Notes: a model not told the origin generated them from the sequence alone. 64,000 nucleotides of DNA from Paraburkholderia sp. D15 (GCF_029910215.1 NZ_CP110396.1:1798001-1862000); one strand, 5' to 3'; positions 9,085 to 19,362 are shown, counted from the stretch's first letter. A program made the numbers and translations.

Positions 9085-11277
9085 ATGCTCAATCACACGC
9101 CGCTTGCGACCGCGTTAGCGCTAGCTTTTGCCATTCCGTTCGCGACGCCGGCCGTCGCGCAGACCGCCGTGCAAAGCACCGCGCAGTCGTCGGCCGATAA
9201 GAACACGGCGGGCAAGACGGCCGACAACGCGACCCTGCCGACCATCGGCGTGTCGGCGCAAGCCGAGCAGCAAGACTTCCAGGCGGAAAAATCGAATGTC
9301 GGCGCGAAGACGCCCACGGCGCTGCGCGACATCCCGCAAACCGTCACGGTGATCAACAAGGATCTGTTGTCCTCGCAAGGCGCGACGTCGTTCCAGGACG
9401 CGCTGCGCAATGCGCCGGGCGTGACGATCGGCGGCGCCGAGGGCGGGCAGATCGGCAACAACATCAACCTGCGCGGCTTCACCGCGCAGAACGACATCTA
9501 TCTGGACGGCTTCCGCGACCGCAACCAGTACTATCGCGACACCTTCGACCTCGAAGAACTCGAAGTGCTGTACGGCCCGTCGTCGATGCTGTTCGGCCGC
9601 GGCTCGACCGGCGGCGTGATCAACCAGGTCAGCAAGAAGGCGAACCTGAAGGACTCGGCGGAAATCAGCGAAATGGTCGGGACCGACGACCGTTACCGCA
9701 GCACCGTCGACGTGAACCATAAGCTCACCGACACCGCCGCGATCCGCCTGAACGCCTTCGGCCAAAGCCTCGGCTCGACGCGCGACGTGATGAAGAACAA
9801 GGACTACGGCATCGCGCCGGAAGTGCGTTTCGGTATCGGCACGCCGACCGAAGTAACGCTCTCCGCGCTGATCCAGCACAACGACGACATGCCCGACTAC
9901 GGCGTGCAGGCGTTGAACGGCCGGCCCTCGCCGGTGCCGAAGAACACCTTCTACGGCCTGACCACCGACCGCACGATCCAGGACGTGCAGACCTTCACCG
10001 CGGCGATCAAGCACAAGTTCTCCGACTCGCTCACGCTGACCAACCAGACGCAGTTCTCGCACTCGATGACCGACGCGCGCGAAACCGCGCCGCAATCGGT
10101 GCTGACGGGGCCGCTCGCCAGCAGCACCGCGTTGGTCAACGGCAATTTCACGACCCTGTCGCCGTCGCAACTGTTCATCAAGCTGCAGAGCCACGACCGC
10201 GTGATCGAAAACCATTCGCTGTACAACGACACGATGCTCGAATACAAATTCAACACCGGTCCGGTCAAGCACGACCTGATCGCGGGTGTCGAGCTCGGTC
10301 ACGACAGCTACTCGAATCAGGCATACACGCGCAACAACCTGCCGGTCGTGTCGATGCTGAACCCGGCGTATCTGTCGTCGCCGGCCGGGGTGACCACGAC
10401 GGTCGGCAACTACGCGAATTCCGGCTCGAACGAAATCGCCGCGTACCTGAACGACACCGTGTCGCTCAACCAGCACTGGAAAGTGATCGGCGGTTTGCGC
10501 TGGGATCGTTTTCAGGCGCAGATCAACAACACGATCAGCTTGCCCGGCTACGCGAGCCAGACCAACTTCTTCACCAGCGTTCGTGCCGGCGTGATCTATC
10601 AGCCGACCGACTGGCAGTCGTATTACGTGTCGTACGGCACGTCGTTCGACCCGTCGCTCGAAGCATTGACTGTCACGAACCTGACGCAGAATCTCGCACC
10701 GGAGTCCACCAAGTCGTACGAAGTGGGCGGCAAGTGGGATCTGCTCGGCGGCAATCTGTCGGTGAATTCGGCGTTTTTCCGCGAGGAAATGACCAATGCG
10801 CGCACGCAGGTCTCGCCGACCGAATACGAACTCGACGGCGATATTCGCGTGGACGGTTTCCAGGCCGGGGTCACGGGTCACATCACGGACAAGTGGCAGA
10901 TTTTCGGCGGCTATACGTACATGGATGCCGTCGTGCTGAAGGCGCTGGACGGCACGCAGGGTCACACGCCGGCCAACACGCCGCGCAATACGTTGACGCT
11001 GTGGACCACGTACGCGATCACGCCGCACTGGGAAATCGGCGGCGGCCCGACCTACATGTCGCCGCGCTACGCGTCGAACACGAACTATGTCGAAGTGCCG
11101 GGCTACACGCGCTGGGACGCGACCGCCGCGTACCACGCCAAGAAATACGACGTGCGTCTGAACCTGTTGAACCTGACCAACAAGCAGTACTACGACGGCC
11201 TGATCCAATCGGACGGCGGACGCTCGGTGCCGGGTATCGGCCGCACACTGCTGGCCACGTTCGACTACCGCTTCTGA
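9085..11277 (+). CDS. TonB-dependent catecholate-type siderophore receptor (Fiu-like)
   Basis: Outer-membrane gated barrel for ferric siderophore uptake, 730 residues. A Sec signal peptide ([20 protein letters not shown]) is followed by a short linker, the plug domain ([54 protein letters not shown]) and a 22-strand barrel ending in the typical aromatic C-terminus DYRF. There is no N-terminal STN signalling domain, so it is unlikely to drive an anti-sigma cascade; Fur control fits better. The plug and the downstream PiuC/PepSY pair match the Fiu/PiuA group, which takes up monomeric catechol-iron complexes, but the ligand is inferred. ATG 9085 is chosen because the signal peptide starts there. 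Confidence 0.9.
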   Translation: MLNHTPLATALALAFAIPFATPAVAQTAVQSTAQSSADKNTAGKTADNATLPTIGVSAQAEQQDFQAEKSNVGAKTPTALRDIPQTVTVINKDLLSSQGATSFQDALRNAPGVTIGGAEGGQIGNNINLRGFTAQNDIYLDGFRDRNQYYRDTFDLEELEVLYGPSSMLFGRGSTGGVINQVSKKANLKDSAEISEMVGTDDRYRSTVDVNHKLTDTAAIRLNAFGQSLGSTRDVMKNKDYGIAPEVRFGIGTPTEVTLSALIQHNDDMPDYGVQALNGRPSPVPKNTFYGLTTDRTIQDVQTFTAAIKHKFSDSLTLTNQTQFSHSMTDARETAPQSVLTGPLASSTALVNGNFTTLSPSQLFIKLQSHDRVIENHSLYNDTMLEYKFNTGPVKHDLIAGVELGHDSYSNQAYTRNNLPVVSMLNPAYLSSPAGVTTTVGNYANSGSNEIAAYLNDTVSLNQHWKVIGGLRWDRFQAQINNTISLPGYASQTNFFTSVRAGVIYQPTDWQSYYVSYGTSFDPSLEALTVTNLTQNLAPESTKSYEVGGKWDLLGGNLSVNSAFFREEMTNARTQVSPTEYELDGDIRVDGFQAGVTGHITDKWQIFGGYTYMDAVVLKALDGTQGHTPANTPRNTLTLWTTYAITPHWEIGGGPTYMSPRYASNTNYVEVPGYTRWDATAAYHAKKYDVRLNLLNLTNKQYYDGLIQSDGGRSVPGIGRTLLATFDYRF

Positions 11278-11299
11278 TGTCAGTCGAGCGGTTGCGGTA

Positions 11300-11332
11300 G
11301 GCTTGCCGTTTTTTTGTCGGAAACGGCAAGCC
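11300..11332 (+). terminator. Perfect 12-bp stem-loop between receptor and piuC
   Basis: Arms GGCTTGCCGTTT (11300-11311) and AAACGGCAAGCC (11321-11332) pair perfectly around a 9-base loop, 22 bases after the receptor stop and 21 before piuC. No T-tract follows the right arm, so it is a weak intrinsic terminator at best; an mRNA-processing or 3'-end-stabilising hairpin that lowers piuC expression relative to the receptor is equally possible. Confidence 0.45.
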
Positions 11333-11353
11333 CCGCGAAAGGAAAACCACCCT

Positions 11354-12037
11354 ATGTTGCTGCAGATTCCGAAGGTACTGAACGCCGAGCAGTTGCGCTT
11401 CGTGCGCGAGCGGCTCGACAGCGCCGGCGACGCCTGGGTCGACGGCCGTGCGACGGCCGGCTATCAGGGCGCGCCGGTCAAGCGCAATCAGCAGATCGCC
11501 GAGCATTCGCCGATTGCGCGTGAACTCGGCGACGTGATTCTGGCGGCGGTCGAACGGCATCCGCTGTTTATCAGCGCGGTGCTGCCGAATCAGGCCTACC
11601 CGCCGCTCTTCAATCGCTACGAGAGCGGCATGACCTTCGGCAGTCACGTCGACGGCGCGGTGCGGGTGTTGCCCAACGGCGTGAAACTGCGCACCGATGT
11701 GTCGGTGACGCTGTTCATCTCCGAGCCCGGCGAATACGACGGCGGCGAACTCGTGATAGAGGACACCTACGGCGTGCAGCAGGTCAAGCTGCCGGCCGGC
11801 GACATGATCGTCTATCCGGCCACCAGCCTGCATCAGGTGACGCCGGTGACGCGCGGCGCCCGGCTGGCGAGTTTCTTCTGGGTGCAAAGCCTGGTGCGCA
11901 GCGACGCCCAACGCGCGTTGCTGTTCGACATGGACACCGCGATTCAGCGTCTGAATGCCACCCACGCCGACGACGCCGCGCGCCGCAGCCTCGTCGGCTG
12001 TTATCACAATCTGTTGCGAACCTGGAGCGAAACGTGA
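11354..12037 (+). CDS. piuC: Fe(II)/2-oxoglutarate-dependent PKHD-type hydroxylase
   Basis: YbiX/PiuC-type dioxygenase, 227 residues, commonly linked to Fiu/PiuA receptors and thought to act on catechol siderophores or their breakdown. The double-stranded beta-helix metal triad is visible as HVD in [11 protein letters not shown] and His in TSLHQVTP, with the 2-oxoglutarate-binding Arg in [10 protein letters not shown]. The open frame runs back to a TTG at 11303 within the hairpin, but ATG 11354 has an AAAGGA site 10 bases upstream and matches the usual N-terminus MLLQIPKVL. Its stop overlaps the next start by four bases (GTGA), indicating translational coupling. Confidence 0.9.
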   Translation: MLLQIPKVLNAEQLRFVRERLDSAGDAWVDGRATAGYQGAPVKRNQQIAEHSPIARELGDVILAAVERHPLFISAVLPNQAYPPLFNRYESGMTFGSHVDGAVRVLPNGVKLRTDVSVTLFISEPGEYDGGELVIEDTYGVQQVKLPAGDMIVYPATSLHQVTPVTRGARLASFFWVQSLVRSDAQRALLFDMDTAIQRLNATHADDAARRSLVGCYHNLLRTWSET

Positions 12038-12756
12038 GCGTACCCGAGGCAATCGACCTTCAACCCGTGGCGGAAATCGATACCGCCAGCCGTGCGCCGC
12101 AGCGGCTCGACGGCGGCGAACTGAAGGCCCGTCAGCAGCGCTCGCGCCGCGCCACCTTCGTCAAATGGCTGCGCAAGGTGCACGGCTGGATCGGCTTGTG
12201 GGGCGCGGCGCTGGGGCTGCTGTTCGGTACGACCGGATTTCTGCTGAACCATCGCGGCGGTCCGTTGCGCATTTCCACCGGCGAGCCGCAAGTCTCGACG
12301 ATGCAGGTGCCGCTGCCGCAACCCGCGCCGGAAACGCCGCGCGAGCTGGGCAAGTGGCTCAAGCACGAGCTGAAGCTTGCCGGTACGCCGGGACGCGTGC
12401 AGAAGGAACCCGCGCATCCGGTCGCGTGGGGCGATCGCAGCGTCGAGCAGCCGGAGCACTGGCAACTCAATTTCGCGTCGCCGCATGAAAACACGTCGGC
12501 GGAATACTGGGTCGGCAATGGTTTCGTGACGGTCAAGCGCAGCGACAACACGTTCCTCGCGATGCTGACGAACCTGCACAAGGGTGTAGGCCTGAGCGTC
12601 GGCTGGGTGCTGCTGATCGATACGCTGGCGGGCAGCATCATTCTGCTGTCGTTGACCGGCGTGCTGCTGTGGACCGAGCTGAACAAGCGCAAGACCCTCG
12701 GCGCGGTGCTGGTGCTCGGCTCGATCGTCGCGGCGGTGTGCGTCGGACTGATGTAA
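12034..12756 (+). CDS. PepSY-associated membrane protein
   Basis: Inner-membrane protein of 240 residues in the PepSY-associated TM family, often found with PiuC. An N-terminal basic segment leads into a first membrane span ([20 protein letters not shown]), a periplasmic stretch with [19 protein letters not shown], then two more spans ([20 protein letters not shown] and [16 protein letters not shown]). GTG start overlaps the piuC stop. The family is implicated in iron or heme handling, probably reductive release or transport of ferric-siderophore iron; the biochemical role is not settled. Third and last gene of the iron operon; 282 bp separate it from the next gene. Confidence 0.83.
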   Translation: MSVPEAIDLQPVAEIDTASRAPQRLDGGELKARQQRSRRATFVKWLRKVHGWIGLWGAALGLLFGTTGFLLNHRGGPLRISTGEPQVSTMQVPLPQPAPETPRELGKWLKHELKLAGTPGRVQKEPAHPVAWGDRSVEQPEHWQLNFASPHENTSAEYWVGNGFVTVKRSDNTFLAMLTNLHKGVGLSVGWVLLIDTLAGSIILLSLTGVLLWTELNKRKTLGAVLVLGSIVAAVCVGLM

Positions 12757-13038
12757 AAATTTCCCTCCTTTCCCGGCGTGCCGCGTTTCGCGGCGCGTCG
12801 TCCCGAACCCCGCCTCGCCAACCTCGCGCCAGCCTCACGCCAGCCTCACGCCGCAAGCGGAAAATCCTCGCCTCTTCAGGCATTTACGCCCTCTCCCGAC
12901 TTCCTCCCGCGCGCTGCGGCGTGCGAGAATCGCGCAAGAAGAATTGCGCCACGTTGGCGCACCGGTCCGGCATCCCGGGCACCGTTTTTGCAACGGCGCT
13001 CGCACGTTTGCGACCCACCCCGCGTCGAGGAGACTGTG

Positions 13039-16000
13039 TTGAAAGAGCCGGACAGCTTTACGTCGGACATGCCGTCCGCCCCTCGCAGCACGCCGCCGTT
13101 CCTATCCGGCGGCGGCGAGCTGGGTTCGCTGATTCGCGCCTACGACTGGACCCAGACCACGCTGGGCGCTCCCGAGAGCTGGCCGCAGGGGCTGAAGATC
13201 GCGATCCGCATCATGCTGACGTCGCGGCAGCCCATCTGGATCGGCTGGGGCGACGAGCTGATCTACTTTTACAACGACCCGTATAAATCGATCATCGGCG
13301 GCAAGCATCCGGTGGCGCTGGGGCAACCCACGCGGGTCGTGTGGCGCGAAATCTGGAGCGAGATCGAGCCGCTGCTGAACACGGCGATGACGGGTACCGA
13401 GGGCATCTTCGTCGAACAGCAGTTCCTCATCATGGAGCGCAACGGCTTTCCCGAGGAGGTCTATTACACCTTCTCGTACAGCCCGATTCCCGACGACGAC
13501 GGCGAGCCCGGCGGCATCATCTGCGCCAATAGCGACGACACCCAGCGCGTGCTCGGCGAACGTCAACTGGCGCTGCTGAAGGAACTGGCGGCCGCGAGTC
13601 CCGACGGCCGCGACCTGCGCGAGGCGTGCGAACTGAGCGCGCGGGCGTTGCAGACCAATCCGCACGACTTGCCGTTCGCGCTGCTCTACGCGGCCGAACC
13701 CGGCAGCGACGTGGTCACGCTCGTCGGGGCGAGCGGCATCGCGCCGGACCATCCGGCGGCGCCCGCTTCGATGAACCTGAACGACAACCCCGCGTGGCCC
13801 GTCGCCGACGTGATGAGAAGCCAGATTCCGCAGACCGTGCACGGTCTGACGGAGCGGTTCGGCACGGAACTGCCGCGTGGCCCGTGGCATATCGCGCCCG
13901 GGCAGGCCGTCGTGCTGCCGGTATCGGCGGGCAGCGATACGACGCCGACGGTGGTGCTGATTGCCGGTCTGAATCCTTGCCGCCTGTTCGACGAGGCCTA
14001 TCGCGGTTTTCTGAATCTGACGGCGGGGCAGATCGGCGCGGCGATCGGCTACGCCCAGGCCTATGCCGAAGAGCGGCGGCGCGCGGAAGCGCTGTCCGAA
14101 GTGGACCGCGCGAAGACCACGTTCTTCTCCAACATCAGTCATGAATTCCGCACGCCGTTGACGCTGATGCTCGGCCCGCTCGAAGAACTGCTCGCGAAAC
14201 CGCGGCTGCAGACGAGCGTCGCCGACAGCGAGCCTGGCAATGGCAGCGGCATTGATGGTGACACCGACGATCGCGCGCTGATCGAAATCACGCATCGCAA
14301 CGGGCTGCGTCTGCTGAAGCTGGTCAACGCGCTGCTGGACTTCTCGCGGATCGAGGCGGGGCGTATCCAGATTCACACCCAGCCTACCGACGTCGCCGCA
14401 TTCACGGCCGAACTCGCGTCGCTGTTCCAGTCCGCGATCGAGGCGGCCGGCTTGAAACTGGAGGTGGAGGTTCCCGCGTCGCCGGTGGTCGTGCAGCTCG
14501 ATCGCGAGATGTGGGAAAAGGTCGTGATGAATCTGCTGTCGAACGCGTACAAGTTCACGTTCTTCGGCACGATTCGCGTGACGGTGCGAGTCGTCGAGGG
14601 CGGCGCCGTCGCGATCGGTTTCAGGGACAGCGGGATCGGCATCGCCGAGGAGGAAGTGCCGCGGCTGTTCGAGCGTTTCCACCGCGTGGCGGGCGCGCCT
14701 GGCCGTTCGGTCGAAGGCAGCGGCATTGGCCTCGCGATGGTGCAGGAGCTGGTCAAGCTGCACAACGGCACGGTGCAGGTGGACAGCGTGCTGGGCGAAG
14801 GCGCGTGCTTCACGGTGATGTTGCCGCGCGGCTCGGTGCTTTCGCAGACCGAGGACGAAGCCGTGCACGCGGCGATGAGCAAACTCGCCCGCACGTATGT
14901 CGATGCCGCGCTGCGCTGGAGTCCGGAGAACGAGATCCTTACGGACTTGACCGTCAGCGATGCGCATGACGATGCAGCTGGCGGACCCGCAGAAAACGGC
15001 GAGACCGCGGTCGCCGCCGCCGCGACGCCCACGAGCGTGGCGCGTGTGCTGGTGGTCGACGACAACGCGGATCTGCGCCAGTACATGAGCCGCATTCTGC
15101 GCACGGCGGGCCACGAGGTGCAGCTCGCCGCCGACGGCCAGACCGCGCTCGACGCGGCGCGCGCGGCGCCACCCGACCTGGTGCTGTCCGACGTGATGAT
15201 GCCGCGTCTCGACGGCTTCGGTCTGCTGCGCGAGTTGCGTGCCGATCCGGTGCTGCGCGATACGCCGGTGGTGATGTTGTCGGCGCGGGCGGGGGAAGAG
15301 GCGCGCGTCGGCGGAATCGAGCATGGTGCCGACGACTATCTGACCAAGCCGTTTTCCGCGCGCGAGTTGCTGGCCCGCGTGGCGGGCAATCTGCAACTCG
15401 CGCGTTTGCGGCGCGAGACGGAGATGAAGCTGCGCGAGGAATCGCGCACGCTGGAAATTCTCAATCGCATCGGCTCGACCGTGGCCGCCGAACTCGATCT
15501 GAACCGCGCGGTGCAGATCGTGACCGACGCGGCGACGGAGCTGACCGGCGCCGCCTTCGGTTCGTTCTTCTACAACGTGCTCGACGAGCAGGGCGGCAGC
15601 TACATGCTGTACACGCTGTCCGGCGTGCCGAAGGAAACCTTCTCGCAGTTTCCGATGCCGCGCAACACGGCGGTGTTCGAGCCGACCTTCAGCGGCGCGG
15701 GCATCGTGCGCGTCGACGACATTACGCAGGACCCGCGCTATGGACACAACGCGCCGCATCGCGGGATGCCGGAAGGGCATCTGAAGGTGCGCAGCTATCT
15801 GGCCGCGCCGGTGCAGTCGCGCAACGGCGAGGTGGTCGGCGGACTGTTCTTCGGTCATCCGGAACCGGGCGTGTTCACCGAGCGCGCCGAGCGCATCGTG
15901 GTCGGTATCGCCGCGCAGGCCGCCATCGCGATCGACAACGCGCGCCTGTATCAGGCCGCGCAATCGGAGATCGCCGAGCGCAGCAAGGCGCAGGATGCGC

Positions 16001-18009
16001 TGCGCGATCTGAACGAAACGCTGGAGCGCCGCGTGATCGAGACGGTGGCGGATCGCGACCGGCTTTGGGAGTTGAGCGAAGACCTGCTGGTGGTCGCCGA
16101 TATCGAGGGCCGTCTGCAGCGGGTGAGCCCGTCGTGGACCACCTTGCTCGGTCACAACAAACAGTGGTTGCTGTCGCGCTCGTATGTCGATTTCGTGCAC
16201 CCGGACGATAGGGACGTCGTCGCGGCGCACCTGGCGGAACTGCGCCGTACCGGCGTGCCGGTGCGTTACGAAAACCGTTGCAAACGAATCGACGGCACGT
16301 GGGCCTGGGTCGCGTGGACGCTTGCGCTCGATCCCGACACGGAACGTATTCATGGCGTGGGCCGTGACGTCACCGCCGACAAGGAAACCACCGAGGCGCT
16401 ACGGGTTGCCGAGGAAGCGCTGCGCATGGCGCAGAAGATGGAAGCGATCGGCAAGCTCACCGGCGGCGTCGCACACGACTTCAACAACCTGCTGCAAGTG
16501 ATCGGCGGCAATCTGCAACTGCTGGCGAAAGACGTCGCCGGGTCCGAGAAGGCCGAGCAACGCGTGCGCAATGCGCTGGCGGGCGTGGCGCGCGGTGCGA
16601 ACCTCGCGTCGCAATTGCTGGCGTTCGGGCGGCGTCAGCCGCTCGCGCCGAAGGTCGTCAATCTCGGCCGCTTCGTGCGCGGACTCGACGACATGTTGCG
16701 CCGGGCATTGGGGGATGGCGTCGAAATCGAAACCATCGTGTCGGGCGGCTTGTGGAATACGCTCGTCGACCCGTTCCAGGTCGAGAACGCGTTGCTCAAT
16801 CTGGCGATCAATGCGCGCGACGCGATGAGCGGCCACGGCCGTCTCACGATCGAAGCCGGCAACGCCGCGCTCGACGACGCCTACGCGAAGCGCAACGCCG
16901 AGGTGACGCCAGGCCAGTACGTGATGCTCGCGGTGACGGATACCGGCGCGGGCATGTCGCCGGAAGTGCGCGAGCGCGTATTCGAGCCGTTCTTCACGAC
17001 GAAGTCCGAAGGGCAGGGCACGGGCTTGGGATTGAGCATGGTGTACGGCTTCGTCAAGCAGTCCGGCGGCCATGTGAAGATCTATAGCGAGGAAGGGCAC
17101 GGCACGACCATCCGTATCTATCTGCCGCGCGTGCGCGAGGAAGAAGATCTCGAAACGAATGTCGATCCGGGTCCGGCCAAGGGCGGCACCGAAACCATTC
17201 TGGTCGTCGAGGATGACGAGGAAGTGCGGACCACCGTGGTGGAAATGCTGTCCGATCTCGGCTACCGCGTGCTGAAGGCGAAAGATGCGCAGAGCGCGCT
17301 GGCGATCGTCGAAAGCGGCGTGCCGATCGACCTGCTGTTCACCGACGTGGTGATGCCGGGTCCGCTGCGCAGCACCGAACTCGCGCGCAAGGCCCGCGAG
17401 CGGCTGCCCGCGATCGCGGTGCTGTTCACGTCGGGATACACCGATAACGCGATCGTGCATTCGGGACGGCTCGACGAAGGCATCGAGCTGCTCAGCAAGC
17501 CGTACACGCACGAGGCGCTGGCGCGCAAGGTCCGCTACGTGTTGCAGACGCAGAATCCCCAGGCGGCCGAAATCGCCGAGGCCGAGCAGCAGTTGTTGCA
17601 GGTCGATCCGCCGATCGCGCCGCAGGGCGCCGACAGTTTCGCCACGCCCGCCGCGACGCTGCGGATTCTGCTGGTGGAAGACGACCAGATGATCCGGGAA
17701 AGCACCGCCGATCTGCTGCGCACGTTCGACTTCGACATTCTCGAAGCCGATGGCGAGACGCAGGCCAAGCGGATTCTCAGCGAACACGCGATCGACGTGA
17801 TGTTGACCGACGTGGGTCTACGCGGAAAGTCCGGTGTCGATCTGGCGCTGGAGGTGTGCGGCGAACGGCCTGACCTGCGCGTGATCTTCCTGACCGGCTA
17901 CGACTTGGTGCTGACGCCGGAACAGCGCAAAGTGCTGCCTCACGCTATGCTGCTGCGCAAGCCGTACGAAGTGCTGGATCTGATCGATGCATTGAAGACG
18001 CCGCTGTAG
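13039..18009 (+). CDS. Multidomain hybrid sensor histidine kinase / triple response regulator
   Basis: Soluble, 1656 residues. Order: PAS-like N-terminus (~25-165), GAF (~180-335), kinase core 1 (FFSNISHEFRTPLTLMLGP, His368; N-box near 500), receiver 1 (phospho-acceptor Asp718 in LSDVMMPRLDG), GAF (~800-975), PAS (~1010-1130), kinase core 2 (GGVAHDFNNLLQ, His1146; G-box EGQGTGLGLSMVYGF), receiver 2 (Asp1436 in FTDVVMPG) and receiver 3 (Asp1591 in LTDVGLRG). No membrane span, so cytoplasmic cues such as light, redox or small ligands are likely. The start is TTG 13039, six bases after GAGGAGA; codons upstream to 12778 are open but low-complexity. A GTG at 13036 or ATG at 13069 are alternatives. 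No partner regulator gene is adjacent. Confidence 0.85.
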   Translation: MKEPDSFTSDMPSAPRSTPPFLSGGGELGSLIRAYDWTQTTLGAPESWPQGLKIAIRIMLTSRQPIWIGWGDELIYFYNDPYKSIIGGKHPVALGQPTRVVWREIWSEIEPLLNTAMTGTEGIFVEQQFLIMERNGFPEEVYYTFSYSPIPDDDGEPGGIICANSDDTQRVLGERQLALLKELAAASPDGRDLREACELSARALQTNPHDLPFALLYAAEPGSDVVTLVGASGIAPDHPAAPASMNLNDNPAWPVADVMRSQIPQTVHGLTERFGTELPRGPWHIAPGQAVVLPVSAGSDTTPTVVLIAGLNPCRLFDEAYRGFLNLTAGQIGAAIGYAQAYAEERRRAEALSEVDRAKTTFFSNISHEFRTPLTLMLGPLEELLAKPRLQTSVADSEPGNGSGIDGDTDDRALIEITHRNGLRLLKLVNALLDFSRIEAGRIQIHTQPTDVAAFTAELASLFQSAIEAAGLKLEVEVPASPVVVQLDREMWEKVVMNLLSNAYKFTFFGTIRVTVRVVEGGAVAIGFRDSGIGIAEEEVPRLFERFHRVAGAPGRSVEGSGIGLAMVQELVKLHNGTVQVDSVLGEGACFTVMLPRGSVLSQTEDEAVHAAMSKLARTYVDAALRWSPENEILTDLTVSDAHDDAAGGPAENGETAVAAAATPTSVARVLVVDDNADLRQYMSRILRTAGHEVQLAADGQTALDAARAAPPDLVLSDVMMPRLDGFGLLRELRADPVLRDTPVVMLSARAGEEARVGGIEHGADDYLTKPFSARELLARVAGNLQLARLRRETEMKLREESRTLEILNRIGSTVAAELDLNRAVQIVTDAATELTGAAFGSFFYNVLDEQGGSYMLYTLSGVPKETFSQFPMPRNTAVFEPTFSGAGIVRVDDITQDPRYGHNAPHRGMPEGHLKVRSYLAAPVQSRNGEVVGGLFFGHPEPGVFTERAERIVVGIAAQAAIAIDNARLYQAAQSEIAERSKAQDALRDLNETLERRVIETVADRDRLWELSEDLLVVADIEGRLQRVSPSWTTLLGHNKQWLLSRSYVDFVHPDDRDVVAAHLAELRRTGVPVRYENRCKRIDGTWAWVAWTLALDPDTERIHGVGRDVTADKETTEALRVAEEALRMAQKMEAIGKLTGGVAHDFNNLLQVIGGNLQLLAKDVAGSEKAEQRVRNALAGVARGANLASQLLAFGRRQPLAPKVVNLGRFVRGLDDMLRRALGDGVEIETIVSGGLWNTLVDPFQVENALLNLAINARDAMSGHGRLTIEAGNAALDDAYAKRNAEVTPGQYVMLAVTDTGAGMSPEVRERVFEPFFTTKSEGQGTGLGLSMVYGFVKQSGGHVKIYSEEGHGTTIRIYLPRVREEEDLETNVDPGPAKGGTETILVVEDDEEVRTTVVEMLSDLGYRVLKAKDAQSALAIVESGVPIDLLFTDVVMPGPLRSTELARKARERLPAIAVLFTSGYTDNAIVHSGRLDEGIELLSKPYTHEALARKVRYVLQTQNPQAAEIAEAEQQLLQVDPPIAPQGADSFATPAATLRILLVEDDQMIRESTADLLRTFDFDILEADGETQAKRILSEHAIDVMLTDVGLRGKSGVDLALEVCGERPDLRVIFLTGYDLVLTPEQRKVLPHAMLLRKPYEVLDLIDALKTPL

Positions 18010-18020
18010 CGGGCGTAGCC

Positions 18021-18046
18021 GCTGCCGCAGCATCCGCCGCGGCAGC
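18021..18046 (+). terminator. Weak stem-loop after the hybrid kinase gene
   Basis: GCTGCCGC (18021-18028) pairs with GCGGCAGC (18039-18046), 12 bases after the kinase stop. No T-run follows, so termination would be inefficient or Rho-assisted. Confidence 0.3.
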
Positions 18047-18102
18047 GCGCTGTTCGATCCGTTCGACGCGGCGCCACGTAACCCAACTTTCTCCGGATCG
18101 AC

Positions 18103-18417
18103 ATGAAACACTCTCGCCGCCAATTTCTGCTGGGACTGAGCGTGGGCGTCGGCTCATCGATCGTGCTGAGCGGCACGGCGTGGGCCGACGCGGCGAACAC
18201 GCTGAGCGAAACCGATCCGAAGGCGCAGGCGGTCGGCTACAAGGAAGACGCGACGAAGGTCGACAAAGCGAAATTCCCCACCTACGCGGCGGGGCAAAAT
18301 TGCGGCAACTGCTCGCTGTTTCAGGGCAAGGCCACCGATGCCTACAGCGGCTGCACCTTGTTCGGCGACAAGCAGGTCGCGGCGCGCGGGTGGTGCGATT
18401 CGTATTCGACTATGTGA
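18103..18417 (+). CDS. High-potential iron-sulfur protein (HiPIP)
   Basis: Small periplasmic [4Fe-4S] electron carrier of 104 residues. The N-terminus is a Tat signal (SRRQFLLGLSVGVG, then cleavage near AWADA), as expected for a protein exported folded with its cluster. Four cysteines, C67, C70, C84 and C98, sit in the HiPIP arrangement NCGNC...SGC...GWCDSY, and the aromatic-rich C-terminus is typical. ATG 18103 is clear. It follows the hybrid kinase by 93 bp on the same strand, but no functional link is evident. Likely donates electrons to a terminal oxidase or other periplasmic acceptor; partner unknown. Confidence 0.93.
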   Translation: MKHSRRQFLLGLSVGVGSSIVLSGTAWADAANTLSETDPKAQAVGYKEDATKVDKAKFPTYAAGQNCGNCSLFQGKATDAYSGCTLFGDKQVAARGWCDSYSTM

Positions 18418-18499
18418 CGAGCGGCGCGTCGCCGCCGTCGCTCATATCGCTGACGCGGCTCACGCCCGCACACGTCTACATCCCTGGACCGCCGCCGCT

Positions 18500-18850
18500 T
18501 TATCCCAACGCACTCAGCACCAGCTCATGCGAGCGGCCGATCCACACCGCCGCGTCGCGATGATCGCGCAACGAATCGCCGGTGTTCGGATGCAGGAACA
18601 CGTCGAGCGCGCCGTGATTCAGCGTGAGCCAGCCGACCAGTTCCGCGAATTGCCCGGGCGCGAAGGCAAGTTGATACGACCATTTCGGATGCGGTCCGAC
18701 CGGCCGCTCGTGAAAGCGGCCTAATTGCAGCTTGCCGTTCCAGTGCGCTTCGACTTGCTCGCGAAACGCCCAGGCGGCGTCGCGGCTGTCGGCATCGAAA
18801 TAGATATGAGCGTGCCAGCTCTCTATGGCTGAGGTGTCGCGAAAGGTCAT
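18500..18850 (-). CDS. DOPA 4,5-dioxygenase family protein
   Basis: Compact protein of ~116 residues belonging to the DOPA 4,5-dioxygenase-like family. The metal-binding type motifs are visible: WHAHIYFDAD at the N-terminus with paired His, HPKWSYQLAF in the middle and LTLNHGALDVFLHPNTGD towards the C-terminus. Such proteins in bacteria are mostly uncharacterised; plant and fungal relatives open catechol rings. ATG 18850 follows a GGA-type ribosome site by 7 bases; an ATG seven codons upstream (18871) is possible. Next to and co-directional with an acetyltransferase gene (38 bp apart), so possibly co-transcribed. Substrate unknown. Confidence 0.78.
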   Translation of the reverse strand: MTFRDTSAIESWHAHIYFDADSRDAAWAFREQVEAHWNGKLQLGRFHERPVGPHPKWSYQLAFAPGQFAELVGWLTLNHGALDVFLHPNTGDSLRDHRDAAVWIGRSHELVLSALG

Positions 18851-18888
18851 GACAGGTTCCGGGTTGAGCATCGGTCTTTATCCGACAT

Positions 18889-19362
18889 TCATTCTGCTTC
18901 AGTTTCCGCCGACGCGCGCGGCGCGCGCCGCATGTGAAACTCCTTCTCATCCTCGCCGACGATCTCGAAGCCGAGACGATCGTACAGGCGCTTCGCGGGA
19001 TTGCCCCTGAGCACCTTGAGCGTGACCGGCAGCGCGTCGGCCTGCGCCGTGCGCAGAATCGATCGCAGCACGCGTTCGCCGAGGCCGCGTCCTTGCAGCG
19101 CCGGCATGATCTGCACCTGCACGACGACCCACTCGGTGTCGCTGCGATGCGCTTTCAGCAAACCGCCAGGCGCACCGTCGATGCAAATTATCTGGGCCGC
19201 ATCGAAGCGATACTGCAAACGCGCGCGGTGGGCATCGTCGTCCGCGGGTTCGCCGACGCGGTTCAGATGCGGCGTCATCGTGGCCTTGCGCAGATCGAGG
19301 AGAAACGCTTCGTCCGCGGCTGTCGCCGGACGCAGCGTGACGGTAGGTTCAGGTGTCGGCAT
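18889..19362 (-). CDS. GNAT family N-acetyltransferase
   Basis: 157-residue acetyl-CoA-dependent acyltransferase. The acetyl-CoA pyrophosphate loop is seen as QIMPALQGRGLGERVLRSIL (R/QxxGxG/A form) and the C-terminal beta-strand pair as NPAKRLYDRLGFEIVGEDE. The N-terminus TVTLRPATAADEAFLLDLR is typical of the fold. Substrate cannot be told. Upstream partner of the DOPA-dioxygenase-like gene on the minus strand; its start opens onto a 716-bp non-coding region. Confidence 0.85.
   Translation of the reverse strand: MPTPEPTVTLRPATAADEAFLLDLRKATMTPHLNRVGEPADDDAHRARLQYRFDAAQIICIDGAPGGLLKAHRSDTEWVVVQVQIMPALQGRGLGERVLRSILRTAQADALPVTLKVLRGNPAKRLYDRLGFEIVGEDEKEFHMRRAPRASAETEAE

Noticed and set aside
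12778..13038. Extension of the hybrid kinase start to 12778
   Set aside because: Residues are Arg/Pro/Ala-rich with direct repeats (gccagcctcac) and no domain likeness; the GAGGAGA site favours the start at 13039.
13102..16353. A 1083-codon minus-strand open frame opposite the hybrid kinase
   Set aside because: It mirrors the codon structure of the plus-strand kinase, which has recognisable domains throughout; the minus product is His/Arg/Gln-rich with no domain, typical of high-GC antisense frames.
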